The position numbers and the translations under genes were made by a program. Below, piece by piece: positions 25,536 through 38,059 of a DNA stretch of 64,000 bases. The stretch spans positions 7,168,001 to 7,232,000 of the forward strand of contig NW_025062478.1 of assembly GCF_000002995.4 (NCBI RefSeq). Direction: 5' to 3'. The DNA is from Brugia malayi. Taxonomy: Eukaryota > Nematoda > Chromadorea > Rhabditida > Onchocercidae. How positions within the stretch are numbered: the stretch's first letter is position 1; every line of letters starts with the position of its first letter. The notes under the pieces were generated by a model, which saw nothing but the letters and a program-made list of their open reading frames with translations, searched no databases and was not told the origin of the DNA.

Positions 25536-27269
25536 ATCATTTTAAATCAAAACTTAAATTCAATTAAAGTTAAATTATAAAAATCTAAATTTCTATCTTA
25601 AATGAAATTCCAGATTTAACTGAAATCGATATCTGGTAGTTTCCATTATGCAAACAAAGAGTAACCAATTGGACGAATTATTTCGGACTTAGACTTAGAT
25701 AAGCACACCCCAAGGATTTTGAGCGGTTATATCATTACTAGTAACACCATAAAAATGTAAATCTTAGTCCACAAATAGGAAGTTAATTTGGTGCCTTGAA
25801 TTTGAGTGAACTATTTTCTGGATTCTAGTACATCCTATATTACATTGTACTAATACTTGAATTATCATTATTTGACTTCAAACATAATTATTACCACATG
25901 TATCGCAGAATTATAGAAACTTTTGGAATGAATTGATTACACTGAAAGAAAAACTTCCCTAATTCTCAAGTTCTCAGCAAAAACTTTCATCTACCTTAAA
26001 GTTTTAATGTAATTACAGGTTGATCTCTAACCATATATTTCTTTTGTTGGTAATCAGCAGTCAAAATCGGAAGAAAAGGAATACAAGCTGTATACTTTGT
26101 AAGAGGCTTACTTAAAACATTATTGCTGGAACAAGACTAAGGTAGTCTTAAAATCAATATTTTGTTTTAGAGGTACTGTTATAATCAAAAATACAAGAAT
26201 TCGATAAAAACTAAATTTCAGACAAATATTGTTTGAATCGTCTTTTAATGAATGTTGATTTTTAAACATTTCCAAACTGAAAATACAACTGACATTGTAT
26301 AAGTTTAATTCTGTTAATAATTGCTTGAAAGTGTATCTGAAATTTACTTCCTAGGAATTTTACTGGTCTCGAAAATCAAGCCGAAAGAGAAGTGTAGTTA
26401 ATAACAGTACTTTGTATTTTCGCTAATATATATTTTTTGAATCATTTCTTCCCTAACTTTTCCCTAACTTCTTCCTAAATCTTTTGAATCACTTCTTCTC
26501 TAACCTTAGAATAATCATAATAAGGTTTCGCAATCAAGCATTATATTACCTACCACTGTGAGAAGGAAAACAAACCATATGAAAAATCCGCTTGATAACA
26601 CAAATTTCTCTCTAACTGAACAATTTTTTTTAGAAACTTACGAATGCTAAATTATGTTAGCTAATATTTTAGATCCTCAATGTTTTCAATTCATAAACTT
26701 TTGCCGCATCAAAGCTTCCTTCCCAAGCCAAATTATTTGTAAAGATTAATAATTATGAAATAAAAAATGACATTTTTAGTTGCACTTACAAATGGCATTC
26801 TCTAAATTCTAAAGCGACAGCCTATTTATAAATTACATTTCTTCGATAGATATTGTTATACTGCAGCTTACTAATTTAAGAAAGTAGTCTAAAGACACAT
26901 TTTCTATCATTTCAATTTTGAATAAAAAATATCAGAGCACAAAAACTGACAAAATCTTTTAAAACGAAAACTGTCTATGGTCTATGGTAATGGTAATATC
27001 AGCAATATCCCGACAAGATCGAATATTTTAGATTATGATTACAGACTCGACTTCTACAAAAGCTATTGTCTCATAGGAAAATTGTAGCTTTTAAAATAAT
27101 AAATAATAAAATCGTTAAAAATTAAAGCAGAATAATAGGAAACTATTCGCTGATACAAAACTTCTACAGGAAAATTCTTTTCCATTGATGTAGACAGAAT
27201 ATTAAACTACACACTGGTATTCGAAAGTATTTTATCTCGCACTGAAGTGTTTTTGATAGGAATTCGTCT
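25536..27269. other. Spacer downstream of nphp-4, no gene seen
   Basis: AT-rich sequence with no exon chain I can support. A small repeat of ccctaactt words occurs near 26450-26475. The left part borders the inverted repeat, the right end should contain the nphp-4 3' UTR. Confidence 0.5.
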
Positions 27270-30200
27270 CTAATCATGATAAATCAATTTCATAGAATAG
27301 GCTTCTTCTTGAAGATTGTTTTCCACATTCGTAACAAATATAAGCACCTGGAAGTGAAAGAAATTTCTGAGAGATGACCAAATCTTCTAAATTTTAACTT
27401 GCAAATGATTATTAAGAAGAATTACAGAAATTACAGGAGAGAGATTAGAAAATTAATATTTAAAAATTCAAATGAAAACAAAAAATGTTTCGTTACGATT
27501 ATAGGCATTAAAAAAAATGGGATGAATACCTCAGGTAATTTCACTCCATTATTTAGCAGGAATATTAAAGAAACATCAATTGCTTTATGCCCAGAAAGCA
27601 TAACGATATCATTTTCAATCCGGACGTACTCTGGATGCGAACAAGAAATCCGAAATGAGCGTTGCACACTGTACCGATTCTTCACAGTTAATGCCTGAAA
27701 AAACGAAAATATGAAATAATTCAATATGAAATAATTTAAATTTTCATGTAATATTATTATAAAAATTAAAATCATAACAAAAATTTCTGAAAATATCTTT
27801 TTTGATGCTAATATGAATAGATGTTACGTGCGATGATATGACTTACGATTGTTTGATCCCTATTGTTTTGCAAATAAACTTCAAATATTTTAGTGATGTT
27901 CGCTTCTTGCACATTTACTGCAATCATCCATTGATAAAGCAAATGATTTGTTCGTTCATCAGTTGCGGAAATCAGCACCATGCGGAAACCTTCAAGAAAT
28001 ATGGAATTCACAATTTATTTTTTATATCTCAGTTCTTTTTACATGATAATTATTCGATATCTACCTTTTAATAAGTCACAATCGCTGGAAACACATTTCT
28101 GAAAGTAACTAAAGAACAAAGGATTCAGTGTCTGAGTGCATTCATTTTATCCATTTAGCCAAGTCCTAAAGCGGATATTCGATGTTACTCAAATATAACT
28201 GAATTTAATCAAAGATCCGAATATAGTTTAGCGACTGAAGACTACTATACATATTATTAAAACGCAAGTCGTGTAATATTAAAATTCTTTCTGTTGAATT
28301 CACAATAAATTTCGAAAATTTCAAGGACCTTCCAGAAATATTCATTTTTGAAATAAAACTTTTTAATTAAACATATATTAATCCCTATTGATCCCACAAT
28401 AGAGAAGAATTTCTGATCTTACTGCACAGAAGACTTTTTTCAAGAATTTACAGAGAAGGCATTTCTTGATTACAGAACAGATATCGTATGTTTGATCTTT
28501 TTAAATAAAAGGCATTCCTTGAAGAGAATTTACATAAAAGGCATTTCCTGATGGTAAGAATAGATATCGCATCTTTGATCTTTTTAAATAGAAGGCATTT
28601 TCTATGAGTAATTTACACAGAAGGCATTTCTTGATAACAAAATAGATACCATATCTTTCATCTTTTTAAGTGGAAGATATTTTTCAATGAGAGTTTACAC
28701 AGAAGGCATTTCTTGATAACAAAAATAGATATCGTATCTTTGATCTTTTTAAATATAAGGCACTTCCAGATGAGGATTTACATAGAAGACAATTCTTGAT
28801 GATATGAATAGGCGCAGTACCTTTGATCGTTTTACATAGAAGGCATTTTTTATTTTTCGATGAGAAGGATAAACATCGTCTGCGGATTCAGGAACTGATA
28901 AGACTATCACAACAAAATCAATATTGACTGACCTTGAGGAAGGATCGCTAGGCAGAGTATACAGATGTTAAAGCAGGGAAAAAAAATTATTCCACATTTC
29001 TGTATTTAAAACATAGTAGTTTATATTTTTTTTGCTAAGAATACATCTACTAACCTATGAAATTCGGTAAGAAATGAACTACAGCATTCAAAGTGCCACC
29101 AAATTGCGCTGCAATTGCATCTGATGGATGAACCTCAAAATTTTTTGAAGAGCTTCCGAAACGAACCAGGCCACTGCATTTATCATCAGTTCTAAAAGTA
29201 ATTTATAAATAGTAATTGCTTAAGTAGATGTTAAAAAAGCAAAAGAAAGGCTAAAAAGAATGAAATTTGATCGGACAGTAGCAATAAAATATATGAATTC
29301 TCACTTCTCCAGGTGAAGAAATGAATTTCAAGGAAATGTCTCTTACAACCAAGTGAAAGTAAAATTTCGAATATCGAAGAATTTTATCTACTTTAAAACG
29401 ATGGGAATTTTAATGAGTTGTGCTCGAACAGCATTTAGATTGATTTGATTCACCGAATGAATGTGTATTAACCATGCTCCAAGAACAGTGCTGTAATACT
29501 GGTCAGCAAAAAAAATTACAGTGAATGTTCGCAACATTGGTGCTTTACCAGTTTGACACTGTAAAAAGTTGCAAATTAACATCATGAACAGAACAAACAA
29601 AACTTGAGAACTAAAAAAAAAAAAAAAAAACTGCCACAGAATTTTTATTTCCAATAATATAATCAAGTTAAATATACTGTAAAATGTAAATCCTGAGAGC
29701 CATCGCAATTGTTCTTAAATGAAGTCAGTACAAGGGGATCCGTACAACGAATGGAAAGCACACGATCTGAAATAAACACTTTGGAGATAATAAAAATTAT
29801 ATGAATTTTGTTTCTTGCTTCGAAGGGAAAATGAACTTAAAAACTGTTTCGATGACTACTTTTATATCCGGTAATATGAATAATCTTAGACAGCGTTGTT
29901 TCCGCTTCGTGATAGAAACGAAATGAATTAGAAATAATGTTATGACGATTTCCAATCAATAAGTCTAAGATTGCTATTGGTTCACCACCATTTTTCTTTT
30001 TGAATATTATCTGAAACTTACATATAGATTTATAAATATTTCAAACAATTCAAAACCTACTTAAATGTATTAAAAGGCAATTGTCACCATTGTAAAAAGC
30101 ATTAAATCAGCGGGATTTTTCCCAGCAATGCATGGAAAAGTTAGCAAGATGATTAGCATAGCGAGAAGTAGAAATATTGACTGACTGAAAATTGCAGAAA

Positions 30201-33200
30201 AAGGAATAGTAAAACCTCTATAAGGGCATTCCTAAATTTTTATTTAATTTCTCACGCTACTTTGACTTGATTTTTGATTTGTTCCTGAGGTAGTGCAAAT
30301 CCATCGTAAATAAACGGTGCACATATAGTTTCCATAGGTTTCAGGAAAATGTGCACTTCGGTGATTTGTTCATCCTTTCTTGATATTTGATAAAGATCCC
30401 TTTCAAGTGGAGTTTCAATCCCATACATATTTTTGTAATATTGCCATAATCCCACATCAAAAAGTGGTCTACAATACTTTAATAAATTATTATCCCACAG
30501 TTGCAGACAAGACTATTTATAGGTCTGTTTCAAATTTATCATGGATAATTTTCAAACATTTATTAGCAAATCTCGATCCCTTTGCGAAGAAATAGAATAG
30601 AAATCTGAATTTTGGGATATTACTCCAGCCTTCTTAATCATTTGAAATCATAACATATTTCTAGCAGAATTCCAAAAGGATAATTCCAATTACAAAATCC
30701 GATAAAGATATACAGCTTACTTCAATGTGCTCTCAGCAGTGTCCACAACGATAACAGCTGGATATGGTTCAGTATTTTGAAGCATGTACTCGAAAAATAT
30801 GACTTGACCATATTTTGGATAAATGCTATAAAAAATTGATTGCATTGTGGCAGCATAAAATTTAGCGTGACTTAAACAATTTAAATTCATTTCGAAGAAA
30901 AACAGTATTGCAGAGATTGAGATTATATCAGATATAAAATATATCAACTATCCATTAGCTATTTATATTTGACTAGAACTTAATAGTATGCACAATTCTC
31001 CAGTATGCACAATTCATACCGATATTCTGTAGTTATTGATTTGAAAACGACTTTTAATAATTTCGATGCTTTATCTTCATCACGTAGTTTTTTGTATGCT
31101 TCTAATTCTTGCTGAAACAGATATCGCTTCATTGATCCCTGCAATATTTCTTATTACACGAATATTGGAAAACTTACTTGTATTTACAAAACAGTAAATT
31201 TAAAAACTGCATTTTCTCATGAATATCGTTTTTTTTTTTTCAATTTTTGCGTTTGCAAAGTGTTGGAAAACCAAAAGCAATTATGCTAATATTCTCTATA
31301 GATTTTTATAAGTGTTAAATCGATTTTTTAAAAGATCAGTAATTCATACTTTTGTCGTGAGTGGCAGATTTTTTGTTCTCAGGTTTTTTGCATCGTTCAC
31401 AATTTCATTATAACGCTGGTCTATATCCAACCTAATAGGATTAATTGAACTTCTTCCGAAGAATTTTTTACATTAATTATTGTTTCTAAAGATTTCCACT
31501 AACAAAATGAGCATTAATTAAAATCCGACAATTGAAAAGTTTCTAACAGTAAGCAAGAATTCAATTTGCCACATATAGCACAAAATATAAAGCTTGTTGC
31601 AGTAGATTCCAAGGTCGAATTATTCACCTTTGAGCAGCCAGGAAACGTTGCAGCGAATTTTCATGGATTGGATTCAGTGATTTAGCTCTAATCTTGTATG
31701 ACTCATTTTCATTTTCACCGATTCGAGTCAGCTGTCGGCTTACAACTGCATTGGTTCGACTTCGTAGTGAATCTAAACAATAAAATTAGCGAGCCACAAA
31801 GAAATTTTTTTTTTGTAAACCAATTCTAAATTTGACAAATGTATTTTAATTTAATTTAAAAATGATAAAAGACCGTTGTTGTTAGCCTTCTTACATATTA
31901 AGCGATTTACTATGATAGAAACACATTTTACCTACCAGATAAGCTAGAAGATTTAAATCGTACTGATTACTAGTAATTCTTAAAGACTGGTTAAAGATAG
32001 CGCAATATTTTCAATCTCATCGACCGCATATCGGTCGTTGTGAATCTAATAAATGAAGTGAATGCTTTCTATCACTATATCAAAAATTTCTTTGTACATA
32101 ACCCCAACTTTGATTCTTAAATAACGATTTATTCATTTTTTGCATGAAGCAGTTATCGTACCCATTTGTTTAAAGCATGGATGACCAACACTGGCTAATC
32201 GAAGTAATAGTTCACATGTTATGATGGATGGTTCAGGAAAATTGCTGAGCACTACCGCACTTTGTATATCAACTTGTATTGCTTCGCATCCACGTCTCAG
32301 TAAACACTATAAAAAATTTCTTTAATTTTACTAATTTAAAATATCTCAAGTACCACAAATTGTCTCGCGCGAAAATAATCGTAGATAACTTGTATTTTTC
32401 GAAAATGTGACATCAACAAAAATTTTTTTTTTGATTCTAGAAAGATAAAAACTCCTATTTACAAATTTGTGTTTCTTTTCAATCTACTCAGTCTAGCTAT
32501 TTAAATAAAATAGAACTATTTAAAAAAATTCAGATAACCTTTAGTGGAATATACGATTTGCCAAGAGGTAACAAAGACTGGGCATCCCATACATCAACAA
32601 TCGCATGGCCATTTGATAGATAGTTAATGTAATCTTCTTCGTCCCCATCTGGAAATGAATTTCCATCAACCATATATCTTACCTGAAATTCCAAATATCA
32701 ACCCTGTTCGAGACTATAAATTATTCTCCTCGAATATGTACGGACAAAAATAATTTTCACAGTGAAGCCATTGCAGTGTTCTTTAGCTATCTCCTCGATG
32801 TTTCCTCTGCGCTTCAGAACAAATAATTGTTGGTGGAGATTTGCTTTTGAATAAACTGTATCCAGCCATAATCTATAAATTATGATTATTTCAAAAGGTA
32901 ATTTTCCCCTCATTTTGCCAGTTATGAATTTACATTTAGAAAGAATTAAGTTATATTCGATATGTTTTTCGTAAAGTACTAATTTCTAAAGTTACACAAA
33001 TTTTTCAGTTGAAAAATTAAATAACAAACCTTTCAGTTGTAACTGTGTGGAAACGAAAAAATTCAATTGTAAAGAATACCGAAGTTGGTATCTTGACGCA
33101 ACCATTTTCTAAGCTAAAAAATACAGCCATATTATAAGAATTGTATTAGCTAGTTTTAATTCAATATTTTAAAGCTATTAGGATAATAATTTAGGACGAT

Positions 33201-36200
33201 TTCTGATGCTTATAGTTAGGAGAGAAAACCTGATTTCAACGGCCATAAATTGCACAATGATTTCATTCGTATGCAGTTTATCGTTCAGTTCAACATTGAT
33301 ATCTGCAGTCTATCATAAAATACAGTTAAATCTTCTACACTATTCAATTCCAATATTATATCAGTTATTGCTTTTTTAGAAAGAGTATCTATAAATTAAG
33401 CATTACCATCTTGCAAAAAGCAAATTTAAAGTTTTGAAAACTTGATGGAAATGCTTTACTCGACCTTTGAATCGCAAAAAATTCAATGAATCTACCGGGA
33501 AATTTTCGATGTCTACAACTTTCGGCTTGTTTCCATTGCGATCTTTGATAGGGGTGAATGAAATGTCGGCCAGGACAGCAAGAGACGTACGACATATGTT
33601 TGATGTCCTAAATATATCAGAAAAATCAATTATTGCTCTTTTAGGAAGAATATCTACAAATTAAGCATTACCGTCTTCTATAAAATTATAATCTAAAAAT
33701 GTTCGTAAAATTATAAAATGATTGTAAGCGAAAAACAGAAAAACAGTTTATACCTAACTAACGGTGAACCATAAATTTTCACGCTCGTATAAGTAGTATC
33801 ACATTTCAGCTCTTCACTTAATGGAATTTTTTCATCAGAATTTTCTTTTTCCTGAAATACATCTGATCAACTCTGTTTCACCAACCATGCACCAACAATT
33901 TTGTGTACACCAATGAACATATATTTTACAATCGCTGTACGTAATACGTGCGCCACATTAAGTACTTTGGCTATTTCAAAAATTATCAAAAGATTACCAG
34001 TGATGAGGACAGCAACGTTTTGATTTCGTGCCTGGAATAACTGAATCATTTAATGAATTTTTCCAAAACTTTTTTAAAATCAATATCAATTGCTCTATAT
34101 TTCCCATCTAGAACATGCAAAAGCATTTCTTCAGCAAGCTACAGATTCATATATGAGTAATATAAAGAACAAAATATTGCAATCCTGTTTTCGCACATTT
34201 TTTCAGAATTCTGAGCAGCTTGAGTAGACTTAAGTTGATGTCTAGTAGATTCTACATTGGATCTTTTCAAGTTATGCAGCTGTGACTCATTATTAACATG
34301 TGTTGAAATATCTAACAGTTGCTCGATCTGGAAAATTTTCCTCAGTTGAAGAATGAAAAACAATTACTTCCTGAAAATAAATGATATACATTCAAATTAC
34401 TAATTAATAAAATAATTCGCTGTGATAATGAACTAAATTATTAGCCATGTCAAATTAAAAATATATGAGGGAGGCATGGAAATCGAACATTAATGTTCAG
34501 AGACTGTTACGAGCTCGAAATCTTGACAAATTGCCCGCCGACCATTCTGACAAAGTAAAAAACAGAGTAAACAAAGTAAAAAAAACAGAATTAGTATGAC
34601 TTATAACCTTTCCTAGTCCTGAACATATGAATATAATCTGAATCCTTGGCAACTGGTTGCAAAAAGGCAAATCAGAACGAAAAGCAAACGAGTTTTTAAA
34701 TACCAAACGTTCATCCGGATTAATGTTTGGTCCTAAATAGATTTTCAATTTTTTTTTTAATGAAGAAAACAATAAATTAGCAAGAGAGGAAGAATATCCC
34801 TTCTTTGAAAATCAGTATTTTATGCGGAAGAGAGGAGTGAGAAGCTCACACCTTTATTCGTGCTATGTGATAAATTTATTTGAAAAAATGAAATTAGAGA
34901 GATGAGAAAACTGAACAAATAATACCTCCGAGTAAAGGGACGGTAATCTCACCATTAGGAACAATATCTACAGCGAAGGGACACCAAGCACCCCAGCAGA
35001 CCACCACTGACTGCGATGAATGTATTGTACCCTGAAAACGGAATTTATCTGAATTATCACTGAAATAGTTTATCAAAGTTGATATTATAATTTCAGTAAT
35101 AAGTACTAACATCACATGAATAAACTCCGACAAGATAGTCCAACGAGAAGACGATGGCAAAGTGGGGATCTGGAATTATTCTATTTAAAATCACACTTCC
35201 ATTCATAAACAAACTTTGCGACTCCGATCTGAAATTTTAACAACTTTGTATTTCGAGAACAATTAAAACTATAATACTAGTAATTTTAGAATTTTACAGA
35301 AATTTACGTTAAATTTGATTTGTTCATTAGCTTATTCAATTTCATTTGCGGGATATTGCAAATTTGATTTTCCGATGAACCAAAGTGTAGACACTGCGGT
35401 TTCTCGATATAGCATAGACCGTTATGAACTCCAATCTAAACAGTTTTCAATTTCCAATTCATTTTTCGAAAATCGAAAGCTTGAAGCAATTCAAACTGTC
35501 ATATTTCTGATTTTTCAAGATACTAACTCAAAATTAACTTAATTTTTGAAGAAAAAATCGACACCTCTAACATCAGAAAATCTCTAAAGAAAACAGAGAG
35601 TGTACCGTGATTCTTCGTTCCAGAACCTCCATCATTTTAATATTAATGTCTGCAGGTGACCTGTTTGCTCGATAAAGTCTGTCATTATTTATCAAATGAA
35701 GTAGAATTTGTTCAAATTTGTAGACATCCATACCGAACGACAAATTTACCTTGCTTAAAATGAACGTTCGACATTCCAGAGCTTCTGGAAGAACGACTTG
35801 AAATTCGCCTAAAAATTCCTGTATTTAATAATACTTTTTCAAAGAAAGAAAAAAAAAATTTTTAATTCAGGAGAAATTTACATGGAAGCAAACTTCACAT
35901 TGAATCTAACCGTGATATGATGTTCGCAACCCAGGAATATCTTCCCACTTGTCAAACATATACCACTCAGGAATGAAGTTCAATACACTGTACATTCCTT
36001 GATATATTTCTAAGCAAATTTCTAGACTGGTATCTGCTTTCCAAGAAACATTTATCGTTTTCAATTCAGAACCCATGAAAAATAACGCTTTCGGAGATCC
36101 TGGATATAGTGGTAGTCTGGAAAAGATTATATATAAAAAAATTAAAGTAGGAAGACATCGCAAAATGGTGGATGACTGAAAAATCGTGGCTTGCAAATGA

Positions 36201-36989
36201 GTGAAATATTCGTGACACCTGCGGAAGGCAGTTGCATTCCTGGTGTTTTCCAACGATAACGAAGTCCATGCTGCTGTGTATAGATGACTCCAATTTTCTC
36301 CTCGTTGTTCTCCCTCAACCACTTCCACGACTGTGTCGATATTATCGGTAAATGGACACCAGAAGAAGATTACCTATAGCTTTTCATTACATTATATCTT
36401 TATACATTATATATCTCATCGGTATTACCAGAACATTGAACATCAATAGCATTTGAATTCCTAAATCCCTCAGTTTTATATTTAAACTAAACATTTTCAT
36501 TTGTGGTTTGCTAATCCGATTGCAGTAAATTAGAAAGAAATCTGAAATGTACACACACCACATACGTATACCTACACACACATACATCTTTAGATGGAAA
36601 TATTACCTACCTCAGCAAAAGATATGGAATCAGAGCCAGAATGGTACCATCCCCCATAAAACGGTTTCCCGAAGTAATATTTTCGCTGTTTATCATAGAA
36701 ATAGGCATGAATACGATATGACTTGTCCATTTTTAACTGCAAAACAAAGAAGTTCTATAAATAAAGGGAAATTTGGGTGACATTTTTCACCATACTTCTA
36801 GTACTATCCCCAAATATTTGCAAAAGAAATAGTTACACCAGGCAGTTGCGCATTTCGTAATGATAACGCGTAGCATTCCGCTTTATCGTATCCGTGGATC
36901 GGTAAACGTCGCGGTGGTACATGCCGACACATTCGTACTTTTTGATACCATTCGTTAATATTACTTATGTCCGATTTATCTTCAAACAT
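27270..36989 (-). CDS. nphp-4: Nephrocystin-4 (ciliary transition-zone protein)
   Basis: Exons in transcript order: 36989-36837, 36736-36611, 36373-36219, 36116-35911, 35808-35606, 35435-35308, 35228-35111, 35031-34926, 34732-34608, 34546-34511, an unresolved part about 34370-33860, then 33851-33754, 33607-33460, 33309-33230, 33113-33030, 32872-32761, 32682-32539, 32306-32162, 31772-31628, 31431-31350, 31138-31020, 30825-30721, 30468-30261, 30010-29860, 29766-29678, 29558-29392, 29191-29055, 27989-27847, 27694-27530, 27347-27270. Phases agree on both sides of the unresolved part (452 codons, then 800 including stop). Similarity to NPHP4 runs end to end: RLPLYPGSPKALF, LERRITIGVHNGLCYIEKPQ, SVFFTIEFFRFHTVTTERLWL, VRYMV...AIVDVWDAQSLL, LRLASVGHPC, GGEPIAILDLLIGN...FRFYHEAE, and the end VLIFVTNVENNLQEEAYSMKLIYHD. 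Known role: scaffold of the transition zone at the base of sensory cilia, with NPHP-1. It is head-to-head with cyl-1. Predicted length is about 1300 residues, near the C. elegans protein. Confidence 0.93.
28437..28865. repeat. Minisatellite, about 82-bp unit, five to six copies
   Basis: Units begin with variants of tttacacagaaggcatttct near 28446, 28528, 28611, 28694 and 28777, with a shortened copy near 28829. Each is followed by gatatcgtatctttgatctt variants and a second, weaker aaggcatt word. The array fills the middle of an nphp-4 intron (27990-29054). Copies differ by substitutions, so it is old or diverging. Confidence 0.85.
33361..33675. repeat. Duplicated intron-start segment in nphp-4
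   Basis: About 50 bases at 33361-33413 recur at about 33615-33672 with few changes (shared aaattaagcattacc and tattgct-ttttag words). On the coding strand both copies contain gtaatgcttaattt, a donor-like start. The two copies flank the exon at 33460-33607. Confidence 0.75.
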
Positions 36990-38059
36990 TACTGAAATTT
37001 TTTCAACTTTTTAATTTTGATTTTGAGATGGATTTTATACTTACAGACAAATGATATGTGAAATTATGAAAATAGCAAAAGTAAAGGTACGAAACTAAGC
37101 CTTCACTCCCTCAGGAAATCATATAAGACTTTCAGAGTGTGATATGGACTAAAAGATGGCAGGCAATTAGTTTTGACAACGAAGACACTCGATACAGTAT
37201 CCCTCGTATCCATAGTAACTCTGACACTATCAATTCCAGCTTTTAAAAGTCGCGCCTTCGTCGCGCTGTCTCTATAACAAAGAGTTCGATACTCAGAATG
37301 CCCATCGGTTAAGGCAAACGTATCGATCGATTGACTACTGCTTTTTTGTATGGTGTGGTGGTGCTTTTTGTTGTATTGGTTGGCATTTGCTGGTGCTTTT
37401 CCTGGGATCTGGGGAGTTACCTGAGATGTTTAGACTCGGGATTACCACCTGGTCTGCTTATTGACCACCCTTGATCATTAAAATAATATCAGTTCATCCC
37501 GTTGACGAGATGACAACACACTGCTCTTCCAGCATATTCGGTCTCCCTGTGTCTTCCTTCACTTTTCTTTGTAGTCATGTCTTTTTATTTATTTGAAAAG
37601 AAGGGCAGCGATCCGGAAAAGATACTAATTCCGCTTGGATAACTCATATTACTGCGGTGTGATTCTTTTAATTTGTTGTGTTCATTTCTTTTATATTCAT
37701 TCGAAAAAAGTTTTTCATTTTTCCGGAGTTCTCATTTAAATTGCTTTCCAAAGTAGTTATGAAAGCAGAAAAAACTCACTGATTTGCTTTTATGTACATT
37801 TTCTGTTTAAATGAGTGCAACTCGCAAATTAGCCATTCAGGCACTGATTTATTAAATGATACACAGTTCTCATATTCCTTACAGTAGACAGTGTTGGAAG
37901 TTTCCATAAATTCAAAACTTATAAATTGTATTGCGTATCGTGCGGTGGGTTTATTTTTTCCGTCTGCTGTCTCATTTCATCCTTGTTTACCTATGCTAAC
38001 TTGTTCATCCCGAAAGTTTAGGTTTATTTTCCGCAAGTTTCAGTTCTTTATTACAGGTT
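36990..38059. promoter_or_regulatory. Head-to-head promoter region of nphp-4 and cyl-1
   Basis: This 1.07-kb stretch separates the two start codons and should carry both promoters. It contains an X-box match at 37206-37219. A patch at about 37240-37560 is richer in G+C than the flanks. On the + strand, ttattacag ends at 38056 just before the cyl-1 ATG and looks like a trans-splice or UTR-intron acceptor. Confidence 0.6.
37206..37219 (+). promoter_or_regulatory. X-box (RFX/DAF-19 site) upstream of nphp-4
   Basis: GTATCCATAGTAAC fits all 14 positions of the nematode X-box consensus RTHNYYATRRNRAC on the + strand. It lies 217 bases before the nphp-4 ATG, in the distance range usual for X-boxes of ciliary genes in C. 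elegans, where nphp-4 is a DAF-19 target. The reverse orientation misses one position. A single match in 1 kb could be chance, but the gene it precedes is the expected kind. Confidence 0.7.

Noticed and set aside
28437..28865. Regularly spaced repeats that could suggest a CRISPR array
   Set aside because: Repeats are long, imperfect and inside a eukaryotic intron, with no unique spacers and no cas genes.
33389..33595. Alternative frame of an nphp-4 exon (RFIEFFAIQRSS...) first thought to match the QFLAFSR motif
   Set aside because: The true counterpart (TNEIIVQFMAVEIR...SVFFTIEFFRF) lies in the next two exons; the other frame of this exon joins with strong AG/GTATAA and CGA/GTAAAG donors.
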